From positions 866,575-930,574 of the forward strand of contig MU270029.1 of assembly GCA_021432635.1 (NCBI GenBank): a DNA stretch of 64,000 nt, given 5' to 3'. This document shows positions 20,418-31,075 of the stretch, piece after piece (position 1 is the first letter of the stretch; each line of letters starts with the position of its first letter). This DNA comes from Thozetella sp. PMI_491. Its lineage: Eukaryota; Ascomycota; Sordariomycetes; Chaetosphaeriales; Chaetosphaeriaceae. The translations under genes were made by a program, and so were the position numbers. A model generated the notes under the pieces. It did no database searches. It saw only the letters and a program-made list of their open reading frames with translations, and had not been told where the DNA came from.

Positions 20418-23400
20418 ATGGCCACCATGCTCTCTTCGTCCCTGCTTCCCTCCCGCTTCCGCGGCGAGCAGCCCGCCGCGCAGCCAGCACCCCCTTCCTG
20501 GTTGAACAAGAAGGTCACCCCTCTGCTCCAGGCCCTGGCCAAGCTTACTTCGTCGCACCCCATCCACACGGCCGTCGTCGTTGCTCTCCTCGCGAGCTCG
20601 ACCTACATGGGTCTTCTGGAGGAGAGCCTGTTTGATTCCGGCAGCACCGTCAAGAAGGCCGACTGGTCCTCTTTGGTCGAGGGCAGCAGGAGACTGTATG
20701 CCGGCCCGGAGACCACCTGGAAATGGCAGACATTCGACTCGGACGCCGCGATCCCCCCCCACGCCGACCACCTGGCTCTCATCACCCTCGTCTTCCCCGA
20801 GTCGCTTTCTAGCGACACCCCGATGGCCCCGCCCGTGGTGAACACTGTGCCGATCCCGCAGAATCTCTCCATCACGCCGCTTCCCTCGACCTCCAATTCG
20901 TTCACTACCTACGCGCAAGACAGCGCTCTGGCCTTCTCTATCCCCTATGCCCAGGCGCCCGAGTTCGTCGCCGCGGCCCAGGAGATCCCGGACGAGACTC
21001 CGGGCGAGCAGGCGGCCATGGAGACGGAGAACGGTCGGGAGGAAAAGATGTGGATCATGAAGGCCGCGAGGGTGCAGACCAAGAGCAGCCTGGCGCTCTG
21101 GGTGCAGAATGCTTGGACCGAGTTTATGGACTTGCTCAAGAACGCCGAGACGCTCGACATCGTGATCATGGTGCTCGGCTACATCTCGATGCATCTCACC
21201 TTCGTCTCGCTCTTCGTCTCGATGCGGCGCCTGGGTTCCAACTTCTGGCTAGCCACGAGCGTTCTCTTCTCCTCGGTTTTCGCTTTCCTGTTCGGCCTGA
21301 TTGTCACTACTAAGCTCGGCGTGCCGATTAGCATGGTCCTCCTGTCCGAAGGCCTGCCTTTCCTCGTCGTGACGATCGGGTTCGAGAAGAACATTGTGCT
21401 TACAAGGGCTGTGCTGTCCCACGCCATTGAGCACCGACGCCAGGCACCAAAAGACGCGGCCAGAGCTTCCAAGAGCCCCGACACCTCGGCGAACCTGATC
21501 CAGTCGGCCATTAGCCTCGCCATCAAGGAGAAGGGCTTCGAGATCGTCAAGGACTACGCCATTGAGATCACGATTCTTGTCGCCGGTGCCGCCTCCGGCG
21601 TCCAGGGCGGTCTTCAGCAGTTCTGCTTCCTGGCTGCCTGGATTCTCGTCTTCGACTGCATCCTGCTGTTCTCCTTCTACACCGCTATCCTCTGCATCAA
21701 GCTCGAGATCAACCGCATCAAGCGCCACGTGGAGATGCGGCGCGCCCTGGAAGACGATGGTGTCAGCCGCCGCGTCGCCGAGAACGTCGCCGAGAGCAAC
21801 GACTGGCCCAGGGCTGATGGCCGTGACCAGCCGGGCACCACCATCTTTGGCCGCCAGATCAAGAGCACCCACATCCCCAAGTTCAAGGTCCTTATGGTGT
21901 CTGGCTTCGTTATCATCAACGTCCTCAACTTGTGCACTATCCCCTTCCGAACTAACAACTCCCTGTCCAGCTTCTCGAGCTGGGCCCGTGGCCTCGGCAG
22001 TGTAGGCACCCCCCTGCCGGTGGACCCTTTCAAGGTGGCCGCCAACGGTCTGGATATCATCCTCAGCACCGCACAGGCCCACGGCAGGGAGGTCATCGTG
22101 TCGGTGCTGACGCCGATCAAGTACGAGCTGGAGTATCCCTCTGTCCACTACGACCTTCCCCACTCCCATGCCGGAGGTCACGATGGCTCGTTTGGCGACT
22201 TCGCTGGATATGGCGTTGGTGGGCGCATGGTAGGTGGAATTCTCAAGAGCCTGGAGGACCCTATCCTCTCGAAGTGGATCGTCGTGGCCCTTGCCCTGAG
22301 TGTCGCTCTCAACGGTTACCTATTCAACGCCGCACGATGGGGCATCAAGGACCCGAACATGCCGGACCACCCGATCGACCCCAAGGAGTTGGCCGAGGCG
22401 GAGAAGTTCACCGAGTCGGGAACGACTACCCCTCTGGTGGTCCGTCGCCAGGCGTCGACGCCGCAGCTGCCTGCTGTCCCGATCCTGCGGGAGCCCGAGC
22501 TCCCTGCTTCCGCATCGGCCTGGAATCCGCAGTCTGCTACCCCTAGGAGCAAGGAGGAGCTGGACCTGATGCTCCAGGAGAAGCGTGCCCATGAGCTCAC
22601 GGACGAGGAGGTCATACACCTGTCGATGCGCGGAAAGATCCCGGGATACGCCCTTGAGAAGACGTTGAAGGATTTAACCCGCGCTGTCAAGGTCCGCAGG
22701 TCCATCATCTCTCGCACCAAGGCCACGGCCGACCTGACAAACCTCCTCGACCGCTCCAAGCTCCCATACGAGCACTACAACTGGGGTTTGGTGTTTGGAG
22801 CCTGCTGCGAGAATGTCATTGGTTACATGCCTATCCCTGTTGGAGTAGCCGGTCCCCTTGTTATCGATGGCCAGAGCTATTTCATTCCCATGGCCACTAC
22901 CGAGGGCGTCCTCGTCGCGAGCACGAGCAGAGGTTCCAAGGCGATCAACGCCGGCGGCGGTGCGGTGACGGTGCTGACCTCGGACGGCATGACGCGCGGA
23001 CCTTGTGTCTCCTTCGAGACGCTCGAACGAGCCGGTGCCGCCAAGATCTGGCTTGACTCGGAGAAGGGCCAGACGGCCATGAAGAACGCTTTCAACTCGA
23101 CCAGCCGATTCGCGCGTCTCGAGACCATGAAGACTGCTATCGCTGGAACGAACCTGTACATCCGATTCAAGACGACAACCGGCGACGCCATGGGCATGAA
23201 CATGATCTCGAAGGGTGTCGAGCATGCCTTGGAGGTCATGAAGAACGAGGGCTTCGAGGACATGAACATTGTCACCGTCAGCGGCAACTACTGCACGGAC
23301 AAGAAGGCGGCTGCTATCAACTGGATCGACGGACGTGGCAAGAGCGTGGTAGCCGAGGCCATAATTCCCGCTGATGTGGTCAGGAACGTGCTCAAGACCG

Positions 23401-24033
23401 ACGTTGACACCATGGTAGAGCTGAACGTGAGCAAGAACCTGATCGGCTCGGCCATGGCCGGCGCTTTGGGCGGATTCAATGCCCACGCCGCGAACATCGT
23501 GGCGGCCATCTTCATCGCGACGGGTCAGGATCCAGCACAAGTGGTGGAGAGCGCCAACTGCATCACCATCATGCGCAAGTAAGTCGTACCCCTTGCATCT
23601 TCAAATCTTTCGCCCTAGGCGCTAACAACATCCCAGTCTCCGCGGTTCTTTGCAGATTTCGGTCTCTATGCCCTCCCTTGAAGTCGGCACCCTCGGTGGC
23701 GGTACCATCCTCGAGCCCCAGGGCGCCATGCTCGACATGCTTGGTGTTCGTGGCCCCCACCCCACAAGCCCGGGAGAAAACGCACGCCGCCTTGCGCGCA
23801 TCATCGCTGCTGCCACCCTTGCGGGCGAGCTTTCTCTTCTCGGCGCCCAGGCTGCCGGTCATCTTGTCCGTGCTCACATGCAGCACAACCGCTCCGCTCC
23901 CCCAACGCGGACGACCACGCCGGCGCCGAGCGGTGCCACCACGCCCGTCGGGCTGGCAATGACAAGCACCGTTGAGCGTGTGGCTTCGAGCACTGGTCTG
24001 AGCGCCGCCGCTATCGAGCGGGCTCGACGCTAA
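20418..24033 (+). CDS. HMG-CoA reductase
   Basis: Exons 20418-23578 and 23637-24033, 1185 residues. This ER membrane enzyme makes mevalonate from HMG-CoA with NADPH, the committed step of sterol and isoprenoid synthesis. The N-terminal half has transmembrane segments with a sterol-sensing domain (about residues 235-440; [20 protein letters not shown] onward). A linker of ~200 residues leads to the catalytic domain: [20 protein letters not shown] (catalytic Glu), GDAMGMNM (catalytic Asp), DKKAAAINW (catalytic Lys), GTLGGGT (NADPH) and the C-terminal catalytic His in [15 protein letters not shown]. The motif HMQHNRS is the position of the AMPK-phosphorylated Ser in animal enzymes. The in-frame opening extends to 20352, but the first ATG, in a good context (ATCATGGCC), is 20418. 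The single 58-nt intron near the 3' end splits an Asn codon. Confidence 0.97.
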
Positions 24034-25699
24034 ATACTAATAGTCCCGGGACATCCATGTACATACGACGATGGTAGACCGAGAAAAGACGGAGCAGTGC
24101 AAGAGAAAGATAGTATAGAGTAGAACAGGCGGCGTAGCTAATACGGCGGAGGAAAAGGCCCATGTACGATGGGAGGGGGGCATCTTACGCAGCCCATTCT
24201 GGCTTGAATCGAATTCCAAGCTCTACTTGCGTTGCATACCTATGCTACCTTAAGCTAGATACCTTAGCTATACACGCCTAGCCTGAAGCCAATTTTTTAT
24301 GTTACTGTCGCCCTGGCCGGCAGACAGACCCGCCACATTTAAGCTCCTTGTTCTTTGTGCGCCTGCAGCCGCTTTGCTCTTTTTGGGTTCACGCAGGATT
24401 ATCCAGACATGTATACTACCTTGGATGCTGTATGACTAGCCAATGGGCATTAGAGTCACTATAGGCATATGTCCGCAACATCTAAGCATGCCCGCGTCCT
24501 CGTCTTATTGGTGCCATAGCCCCCGTTCATATCTAACGTCTACCAGAGAGCGTCTGGCCAACATTGGCCCGGGAAGACCCGTAACCATGTTCCCCAGCAC
24601 GCGAGTATGGCGAGTTTGGCGATGCTGCCGGGCTTCGGGTGAACGTAGCTACATGCTCAGCCTTCTGGGCGGATCTAAGCCTCTTCCAGGGGCGCCCTCT
24701 AAAACTGGGCCTCGAAATCATATTCCGTATTTGCTATACCCGACCCCTCGGCAATCGGCACGTTCGATGACGCTATGACCAAAAAGCTCTGTCTGAGGGC
24801 TGACCCAGCGGACGTCCGCACACAGCTTCCAACAGTACAGTTCGGGCCATAACCCGGAGATAAGATGGTCGCGGGAGAGGCTCCGTCGCGGCCTGACTCA
24901 AGGCTAACGAAGGCAACGAGCGGGTGGTTGGATAGAGGGAAAGGTGGGAGTAAGAGAATGAAAAATAGTTGCGTATTGGCTTACACACCATATGGTACTG
25001 ACCTGCGCCTATATCCGAGCTCCGAGTTGTCCAGGGGTGTGGGGAGAAGGGTGGGAGGGGTTCTGAACTGGACATACACGAATAATGAAGCCCCAAACGC
25101 TCTATGTGCCACCACCACCACAACCGCTTTGCCTGTTGACATGCTCAAGGGGGCTAGTGCTTCTCGCACTTCGGGCCCACCCACAAGCCGCGAAGCAATG
25201 ACGAGCTACTCTCATTTCGGAGCATCGCCCGTATCTCCACGGCTACGATCCGAGCCGAAGTGCACGCGCAGAGCTCTACAAGCCTCATCGGCGCCGCTAG
25301 ATGGGGTTTTACGTTATTTCTCCCTCGGCATCTAGTCCCTTGTATATCACCACGCCGCGCCCAGACAACCAAAAGTTGCGGCCGATCCTCCCAGCTTGCG
25401 TTGCAGCCCACCCTTTTTCACGGCCCGGCATCTCATTCCCGAAGCCTCGGCGCCAACGACCAGTACCGCTTCACCGCTGCTGTGTGGCTGAACTATCGCA
25501 TCGCTTCACACCCCCCCGGCAGCCAGCAGCCGGCAGTTATTGTCGCAACCCGCGAGCGACCTTCCCGCGCTTCCTGACGCCCTATGATATATCATCCGTC
25601 CCGTCCCCTTGGCAGACGCCAGAGCTGCTTCCCGTCTGCTGCTTCCGTAGCGCGTTTTGACTAATCCCATTTTGTCTTCTGTGGCAAGCATCCCACCTC
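24034..25699. other. Intergenic, 1.67 kb
   Basis: 3' region of HMG-CoA reductase and upstream region of the MFS gene. Contains an open frame 24865-25335 with biased composition and no family resemblance. Nothing else recognised. Confidence 0.45.
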
Positions 25700-27657
25700 A
25701 TGCCCCAAGACGCCGCCACCGGTGCCGATGACCCGGCGCGGGGGCCAAGTCTGGAGCAGGCAACCCGGCCGGAAGGTGAATCGAGCAGCGCATCCGTGGA
25801 GTCGTCCCACGACAAACAGCTCGGCGATGGCATCCCGATCCCGGGACCCGCTGCTGCGCCGGCGGCCGCCGCCGTGGTCGTCGCCCACGAGCCCGAGGCC
25901 AGCCGCACCAAGCTCCAGACCATTCTGATCATGGCTGCCCTAGCCAGCGGCACGTTTCTTGCGGCGCTAGACGTGACCATCGTCACGGTCGCCATTCCGA
26001 CCATTGCCGAAGAGTTCCATAGCACATCAGGCTATACATGGATTGGCAGCGCGTACCTGCTCGCCAACTCGGCCGCGGCGCCCATGTGGGGCAAGATCTC
26101 GGACATCTGGGGCCGCAAGCCCATCCTGCTCATGGCCGTCGCCGTCTTCTGGGTCGGGTCCCTGCTGAGCGCTACCAGTGTCAACATGAGCATGCTGATC
26201 GCTAGCCGTGCCATCCAGGGTATGGGCGGTGGCGGAATCATCATCCTGGTCAATATCTGCATCAGCGATCTGTTCTCGATGCGCAAGCGAGGTGAGTCCC
26301 AGTTGCTAGCGGTCGCAATCATTTCCTTGTGTCACTCCCCTGCGGGAAATTCCCGGCGTCTGTAGACTCATGAATATTTCTCACAGGTATTTACTTCGGC
26401 GTTATGGGCATGGTCTGGGCCGTCGCTGGCGGCGTGGGACCGGTCCTGGGTGGCGTCTTCACGGACAAGGTAACATGGAGGTGGTGCTTCTACGTCAACC
26501 TGCCCATATCCGGCATCGGCTTTGCGATCCTGGCCTTCGTGCTGGACCTGCACAACCCGCGGACGACGATGCGCGAGGGCCTCGCCGCCATCGACTGGCT
26601 GGGTTCCTTGACCATTGTCGGGGGCACTCTCATGTTCCTGCTCGGCCTGGAGCTTGGAGGCGTAACCTTCCCGTGGAACTCGGCTACTGTCATCTGCCTC
26701 CTCGTCTTCGGTGTGCTCACCATCTGCATCTTTGCTGTCATCGAGTTGAGAGTCGCCAAGTTTCCCGTGGTGCCCATGCGCCTGTTCAAGGTGCCGTCCA
26801 ACATTGCCTCGCTAGCCGTGTGCGCCTTCCACGGCTTCGTGTTCATCTCGGGCTCCTACTACCTCCCGCTCTATTACCAGGCTGTCCTTGGGGCTTCGGC
26901 GCTCCTATCGGGCGTCTACGTCCTGCCATTCACGCTGTCTCTCGCCCTCATGTCGGCGGCCACCGGTATCTTTATCAAGCGCACGGGCAAATACCTCCCG
27001 TGCATCATCTTCGGCATGACCGTCATGACCCTAGGTTTTGGCCTCTTTATTGATCTTGAGCCGAAGGCCAACTGGGCCAAGATCATTCTCTTTCAAATCG
27101 TCGCCGGCCTCGGCACCGGGCCTAATTTCCAAGCTCCCTTGATCAGCCTGCAGAGCGCCGTGGCCCCGCGGGACATCGCTTCGGCCACGGCGACCTTTGG
27201 GTTTATTCGCCAGCTATTCACGTCAATCTCCGTCGTACTCGGCGGTGTTGTGTTCCAGAATGGCATGCAGAAGCAACATGACGATCTGGTTGCGCAGCTC
27301 GGGCCCGACATCGCCAACCTGCTCTCTGGGGGCAGTGCTGCGGCCAACGTCGGCGCTGTCGCTGCACTCCCTGGAGAGCAGGGTGACATCGCGCGGGCAG
27401 CCTTCTGGACGAGCCTTAGGACCATGTACATCATGTATGTGGCATTTGCAGGCGTCGGCATGGTGACGAGCTTTTTCGTCGGAACCCGGAAGCTCAGCAA
27501 GGACCACCAGGAACACCGGACCGGCCTCAATAACATGGCCGGCAGAGAGACGGCGCCGGACGCCGCGGCCGTAAACCAGGGACAAGGATCGAGCGATGAA
27601 GAGAAGGCCACATCGGGCTCGGACAAGGAGGCGTCCAGGAAGGAGGAGCAGTCATGA
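25700..27657 (+). CDS. MFS multidrug exporter, DHA2 (14-TM) family
   Basis: Exons 25700-26291 and 26387-27657, 95-nt intron, 620 residues. Plasma-membrane H+ antiporters of this family export drugs, mycotoxins and other small molecules. After a ~75-residue hydrophilic N-terminus, TM1 carries LDVTIVTVAIPTIAEEF, the DHA2 signature, followed by YTWIGSAYLLANSAAAPMWG and motif A (GKISDIWGRKP). RAIQGMGGGGIIILV is the motif-B region. After the splice GIYFGVMGMVWAVAGGVGPVLGG is motif C, the antiporter motif, and WRWCFYVNLP follows. The C-terminal 60 residues are hydrophilic and charged. It stands alone here, next to a secreted glycosidase, so no cluster role is evident; the substrate is unknown. Confidence 0.92.
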
Positions 27658-27904
27658 TGACACGCCCCGGCAGTCTGCGCCTGCGCAGAGCTGTCTAATG
27701 TTGGGAAGGGAGACCCAAACAAAGGAGAGGTTGGATATACTTCTATAGCATAATGAGTCTGACGGTGGCTTCCGTGCGAGCCACCGACGAAGCAATATGC
27801 CGGTCGGCCCCTGCATGCCGTCGGTAGTTTCTCCAAATCCCGAGCCATCTTGATTCGAAATATATCGGATCTGTTCGTGCACGGTGTGGCGGGTAAATAG
27901 ATGT

Positions 27905-27992
27905 CCCCGCATGCCCTGGGTCCCCTTAAAATGAAGACAACTCACATTGTCTCCAACTGGTCAGGGTCGATCTTTAGCCTTCCGTTCCCCGC
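27905..27992 (-). promoter_or_regulatory. Two CreA-type carbon-repression sites
   Basis: CCCCGC at 27905-27910 and 27987-27992 (GCGGGG on the minus strand) fit the CreA consensus SYGGRG. They flank the XlnR site. Confidence 0.4.
27973..27979 (-). promoter_or_regulatory. XlnR/XYR1-type site
   Basis: TTTAGCC, i.e. GGCTAAA on the minus strand, exactly the XlnR consensus, 321 nt upstream of the beta-xylosidase ATG. A 7-mer can occur by chance, but the gene is a textbook XlnR target. Confidence 0.5.
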
Positions 27993-28299
27993 AAACGCGT
28001 ATAGCAGACCGCGCGCTACGTTCCGAAGGAGGGCAAGCCACGCGGGAACCGCCTTTATCCGCGATCTTGCCTCAGTTAATGCAGAAGCAATTACGTCTAT
28101 ATCGTCTTGGTGCTACTTCCTGCACTATGTTTCTATGCGTCAATTTGCTTGGCCATGTATTGCAAAGCTGCCGCCCGGGTAGCAGGATCGGGAGACGGAG
28201 GGCCAGCTCAAAAAGAGCTGGGTAGCTCGCGCTCCCCTTGGCCAATGTCGTAGCAATTGTCATTTCACTCCCCTCATCTGTCGCCCAGTGCGTGCCATC

Positions 28300-30754
28300 A
28301 TGAAGGCTGCTGCAGTTGCAAACCTCGTAGGCATTGCCTACCTTGGCCGGGGGGTCGTGGCCTTTCAGTACCCAGATTGCGCACACGGCCCTCTCGCCAA
28401 CACGACTGTGTGCGACACTAAGGCATCGCCGTCCGCAAGGGCCGCCGCGCTGGTTAAGGCACTCAACATCACGGAGAAGCTGAACAATCTAATCGAGTAT
28501 GTCTGTTATTCTACGCGCCATGGGAATGCTTGAGTTAATACCAGAGCAGCAGCAGTCTCGGTGCCCCACGGGTCGGACTCCCTCCTTATGAGTGGTGGAG
28601 CGAGGCACTCCATGGCGTTGCTGCTTCCCCGGGCGTTGCCTTCAACCGCACCGGTAATACCTATGGGTATGCAACGTCGTTCGCCAACCCGATCACCATG
28701 TCCGCGGCATTCGATGATGATCTCATCTACGAGATCGCCTCTGTGGTTAGCACGGAAGCAAGGGCGTTCAGCAACGCGGGCCTCGCCGGCTTAGACTTCT
28801 GGACCCCAAATATCAACCCTTACAAAGACCCCAGATGGGGTAGAGGGTCAGAGGTGTGTTTATTCTCCACTTCTAGGGGTTGAACTCGAATACAAGGGCT
28901 CATGCGCTGCGATCCAGACACCTGGAGAAGACCCGCTCCGCATCAAAGGCTACGTGAGGGCTTTGCTTGCTGGCCTAGAGGGCAACCAACCAACTCGTAA
29001 GGTCATTGCTACATGCAAGCACTATGCCGCCTACGACCTGGAGCGCTGGAGTGGTATTACGAGATATCGGTTCGACGCCATCGTCTCGTCCCAAGACCTC
29101 TCTGAGTACTATTTGCCTCCCTTCCAGCAATGCGCCCGCGACTCCAATGTGGGATCCATCATGTGCTCGTACAACTCACTCAACGGCACGCCTGCGTGTG
29201 CCAGCACGTATTTGATGACGGACATTCTACGCGACCACTGGGGATGGAAGGCAGACAATAACTATGTAACGAGTGACTGCAACGCTATTCAGGTAGGTTG
29301 GGACACTGGAAGATAAGTGATCCGAACTAATTGGGCAGAATTTCCTCCCCAAGGACCATAATTACACTGCTACAGCGGCGCAAGCGGCAGCCGTGGCCTA
29401 CGCCGCAGGCACTGATACCGTCTGCGAGGCGGCAGGCTTCCCTCCCTATACTGACGTGCAGGGCGCATGGAACCAAACTCTGTTGAACGAGTCTGTTATC
29501 GATACCGCACTCAAGCGCCTTTACGAGGGCCTCACACGCGCTGGCTACTTCGACCCCCCTACTTCGGCATACCGAGACATCGGGTGGAAGGACGTGGACA
29601 CGCCCCACGCGAGGACGCTGGCTCTCCGTTCTGCGGCGGATTCCCTAGTGCTAACGAAGAATGACGGCACCCTCCCGCTGGACGTGCGGAACAAGACGAT
29701 TGCCTTGATAGGCCACTGGGCCAAAGCTACGCGCCAGATGCTCGGTGGCTACAGCGGGATCCCGCCTTTCTTCAACAACCCAGTGGCGGCGGCCGAGGCA
29801 CGCAACCTGACGTACATATATGCGAACGGGCCAGTGGCGCAGAATGACTCGATGAGCGGAGACTGGTGGACAAGAGATGCTTTGGATGCAGCCCGGAAGG
29901 CAGACCTGGTGTTTTATTTTGGCGGTACGGATCTAAGCATTGAGTCTGAAGACCGGGATCGTTATTCTATCGCCTGGCCAGAGGCACAGCTAAGTTTGGT
30001 GCAAAAGTTGGCAGAATTGGGAAAGCCTTTGGTCGTGGCGGAACTCGGAAGCATGATCGATGACAGCCCTCTACTGGCAAACAAAAATATCTCAGCCATC
30101 ATCTGGGCTGGCTTCCCTGGCCAGGAAGGAGGCACGGCTGTGCTTGACATCATCACCGGCAAGACCGCGCCGGCTGGGCGGCTACCAGTTACTCAATATC
30201 CGTCAAACTACACCAACCAGGTTCCCCTGACAGACATGAACCTCCGACCAGTGGGTGGTAGTCCCGGCCGGACGTATCGGTGGTACAAGAGCTCGGTGCT
30301 GCCTTTCGGCCATGGACTGCATTACACCAAGTTCAACCTCTCGATTGAGAACTTCCCTAGTTCGCACTCTATCAGTGGCCTGCTTGGCGTCTGCAAGAAC
30401 AAGCACATCGACCTATGCGCTTTCCCGGCAGTCCCGGTGCAGGTCACTAACACAGGAAACCGAACCTCCGACTTCGTGGCTCTGGGCTTCCTGGCGGGAG
30501 AATACGGTCCCAAGCCGTACCCCATCAAGACACTGGCGAGCTACAAGCGGTTCAAGGCGGTGAAGCCGGGCGAGACGGCGAGAGACCTCCTACCTCTGAC
30601 GCTAGGAGCACTCGCGAGAGTCGACCTGGCTGGGAACACGGTTCTATACCCTGGGACATACCGGCTGTTATTGGATGTTCCAACGGCCACCGAGGCAGTG
30701 TTCACGTTGACAGGTAATGAGACTGTTCTGGATCAGTTCCCACAGCCAAAATGA
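28300..30754 (+). CDS. Secreted GH3 beta-xylosidase
   Basis: Four exons: 28300-28496, about 28550-28853, 28918-29292 and 29339-30754, about 763 residues. It releases xylose from xylo-oligosaccharides outside the cell. A weak signal peptide (MKAAAVANLVGIAYLGRGVVA) is followed by the fungal xylosidase opening FQYPDCAHGPLANTTVCDT. Family landmarks: GLPPYEWWSEALHGVA, FSNAGLAGLDFWTPNINP, DPRWGRGSE joined to TPGEDPLRIKGYV, CKHYAAYDLE and the nucleophile Asp in NYVTSDCNAIQ. The C-terminus has the GH3 C and fibronectin-like domains (FGHGLHYTKF). The second exon's acceptor sits in a (CAG)n run, so AGs three bases apart give proteins differing by a residue or two. Alternatives such as alpha-arabinofuranosidase activity are possible in GH3, but the motifs fit BXL/XlnD. 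Confidence 0.92.
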
Positions 30755-31075
30755 GGGGTGGTATAGATGGAAAGATGAGCTAGTTCGTGGTTTCACCAGC
30801 GATGGGACTTATGCTGGGGTAGCAACAAGGTCAATTCCTATATCTCTGAGTGCCTGCTACTTAGCCTATATTATCGCATAGATATAGGATACAAAATATG
30901 ACATTGTAATTCAGTTTGAAGGCAGCGTATCATATCAATACTTGGAGGGCGAAGATACAGCTTCTAAGCAAGAGAAAGGCACCACGTGGCCTGCTACTGT
31001 GCTTTCTTGACCCTTCATGCACAACCTCTATTACCTCGTCATAAACTTCTTCGTTCAGACGAGAAGTTTCTTGTA
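30755..31075. other. Intergenic between convergent genes, 321 nt
   Basis: AT-rich 3' regions of the xylosidase and the HET gene; nothing else seen. Confidence 0.5.

Larger units (their letters stand above)
27658..28299. other. GH3 xylosidase promoter region, 642 nt
   Basis: Holds an XlnR-type site and two CreA-type sites (listed separately). No gene seen. Confidence 0.5.

Noticed and set aside
20337-23540. Long minus-strand open frames (up to 310 codons) across HMG-CoA reductase
   Set aside because: They mirror the GC-rich third codon positions of the reductase and have no family features.
24865-25335. 156-codon frame upstream of the MFS gene
   Set aside because: Thr/Ser/Arg-rich with no resemblance to a known protein; probably chance.
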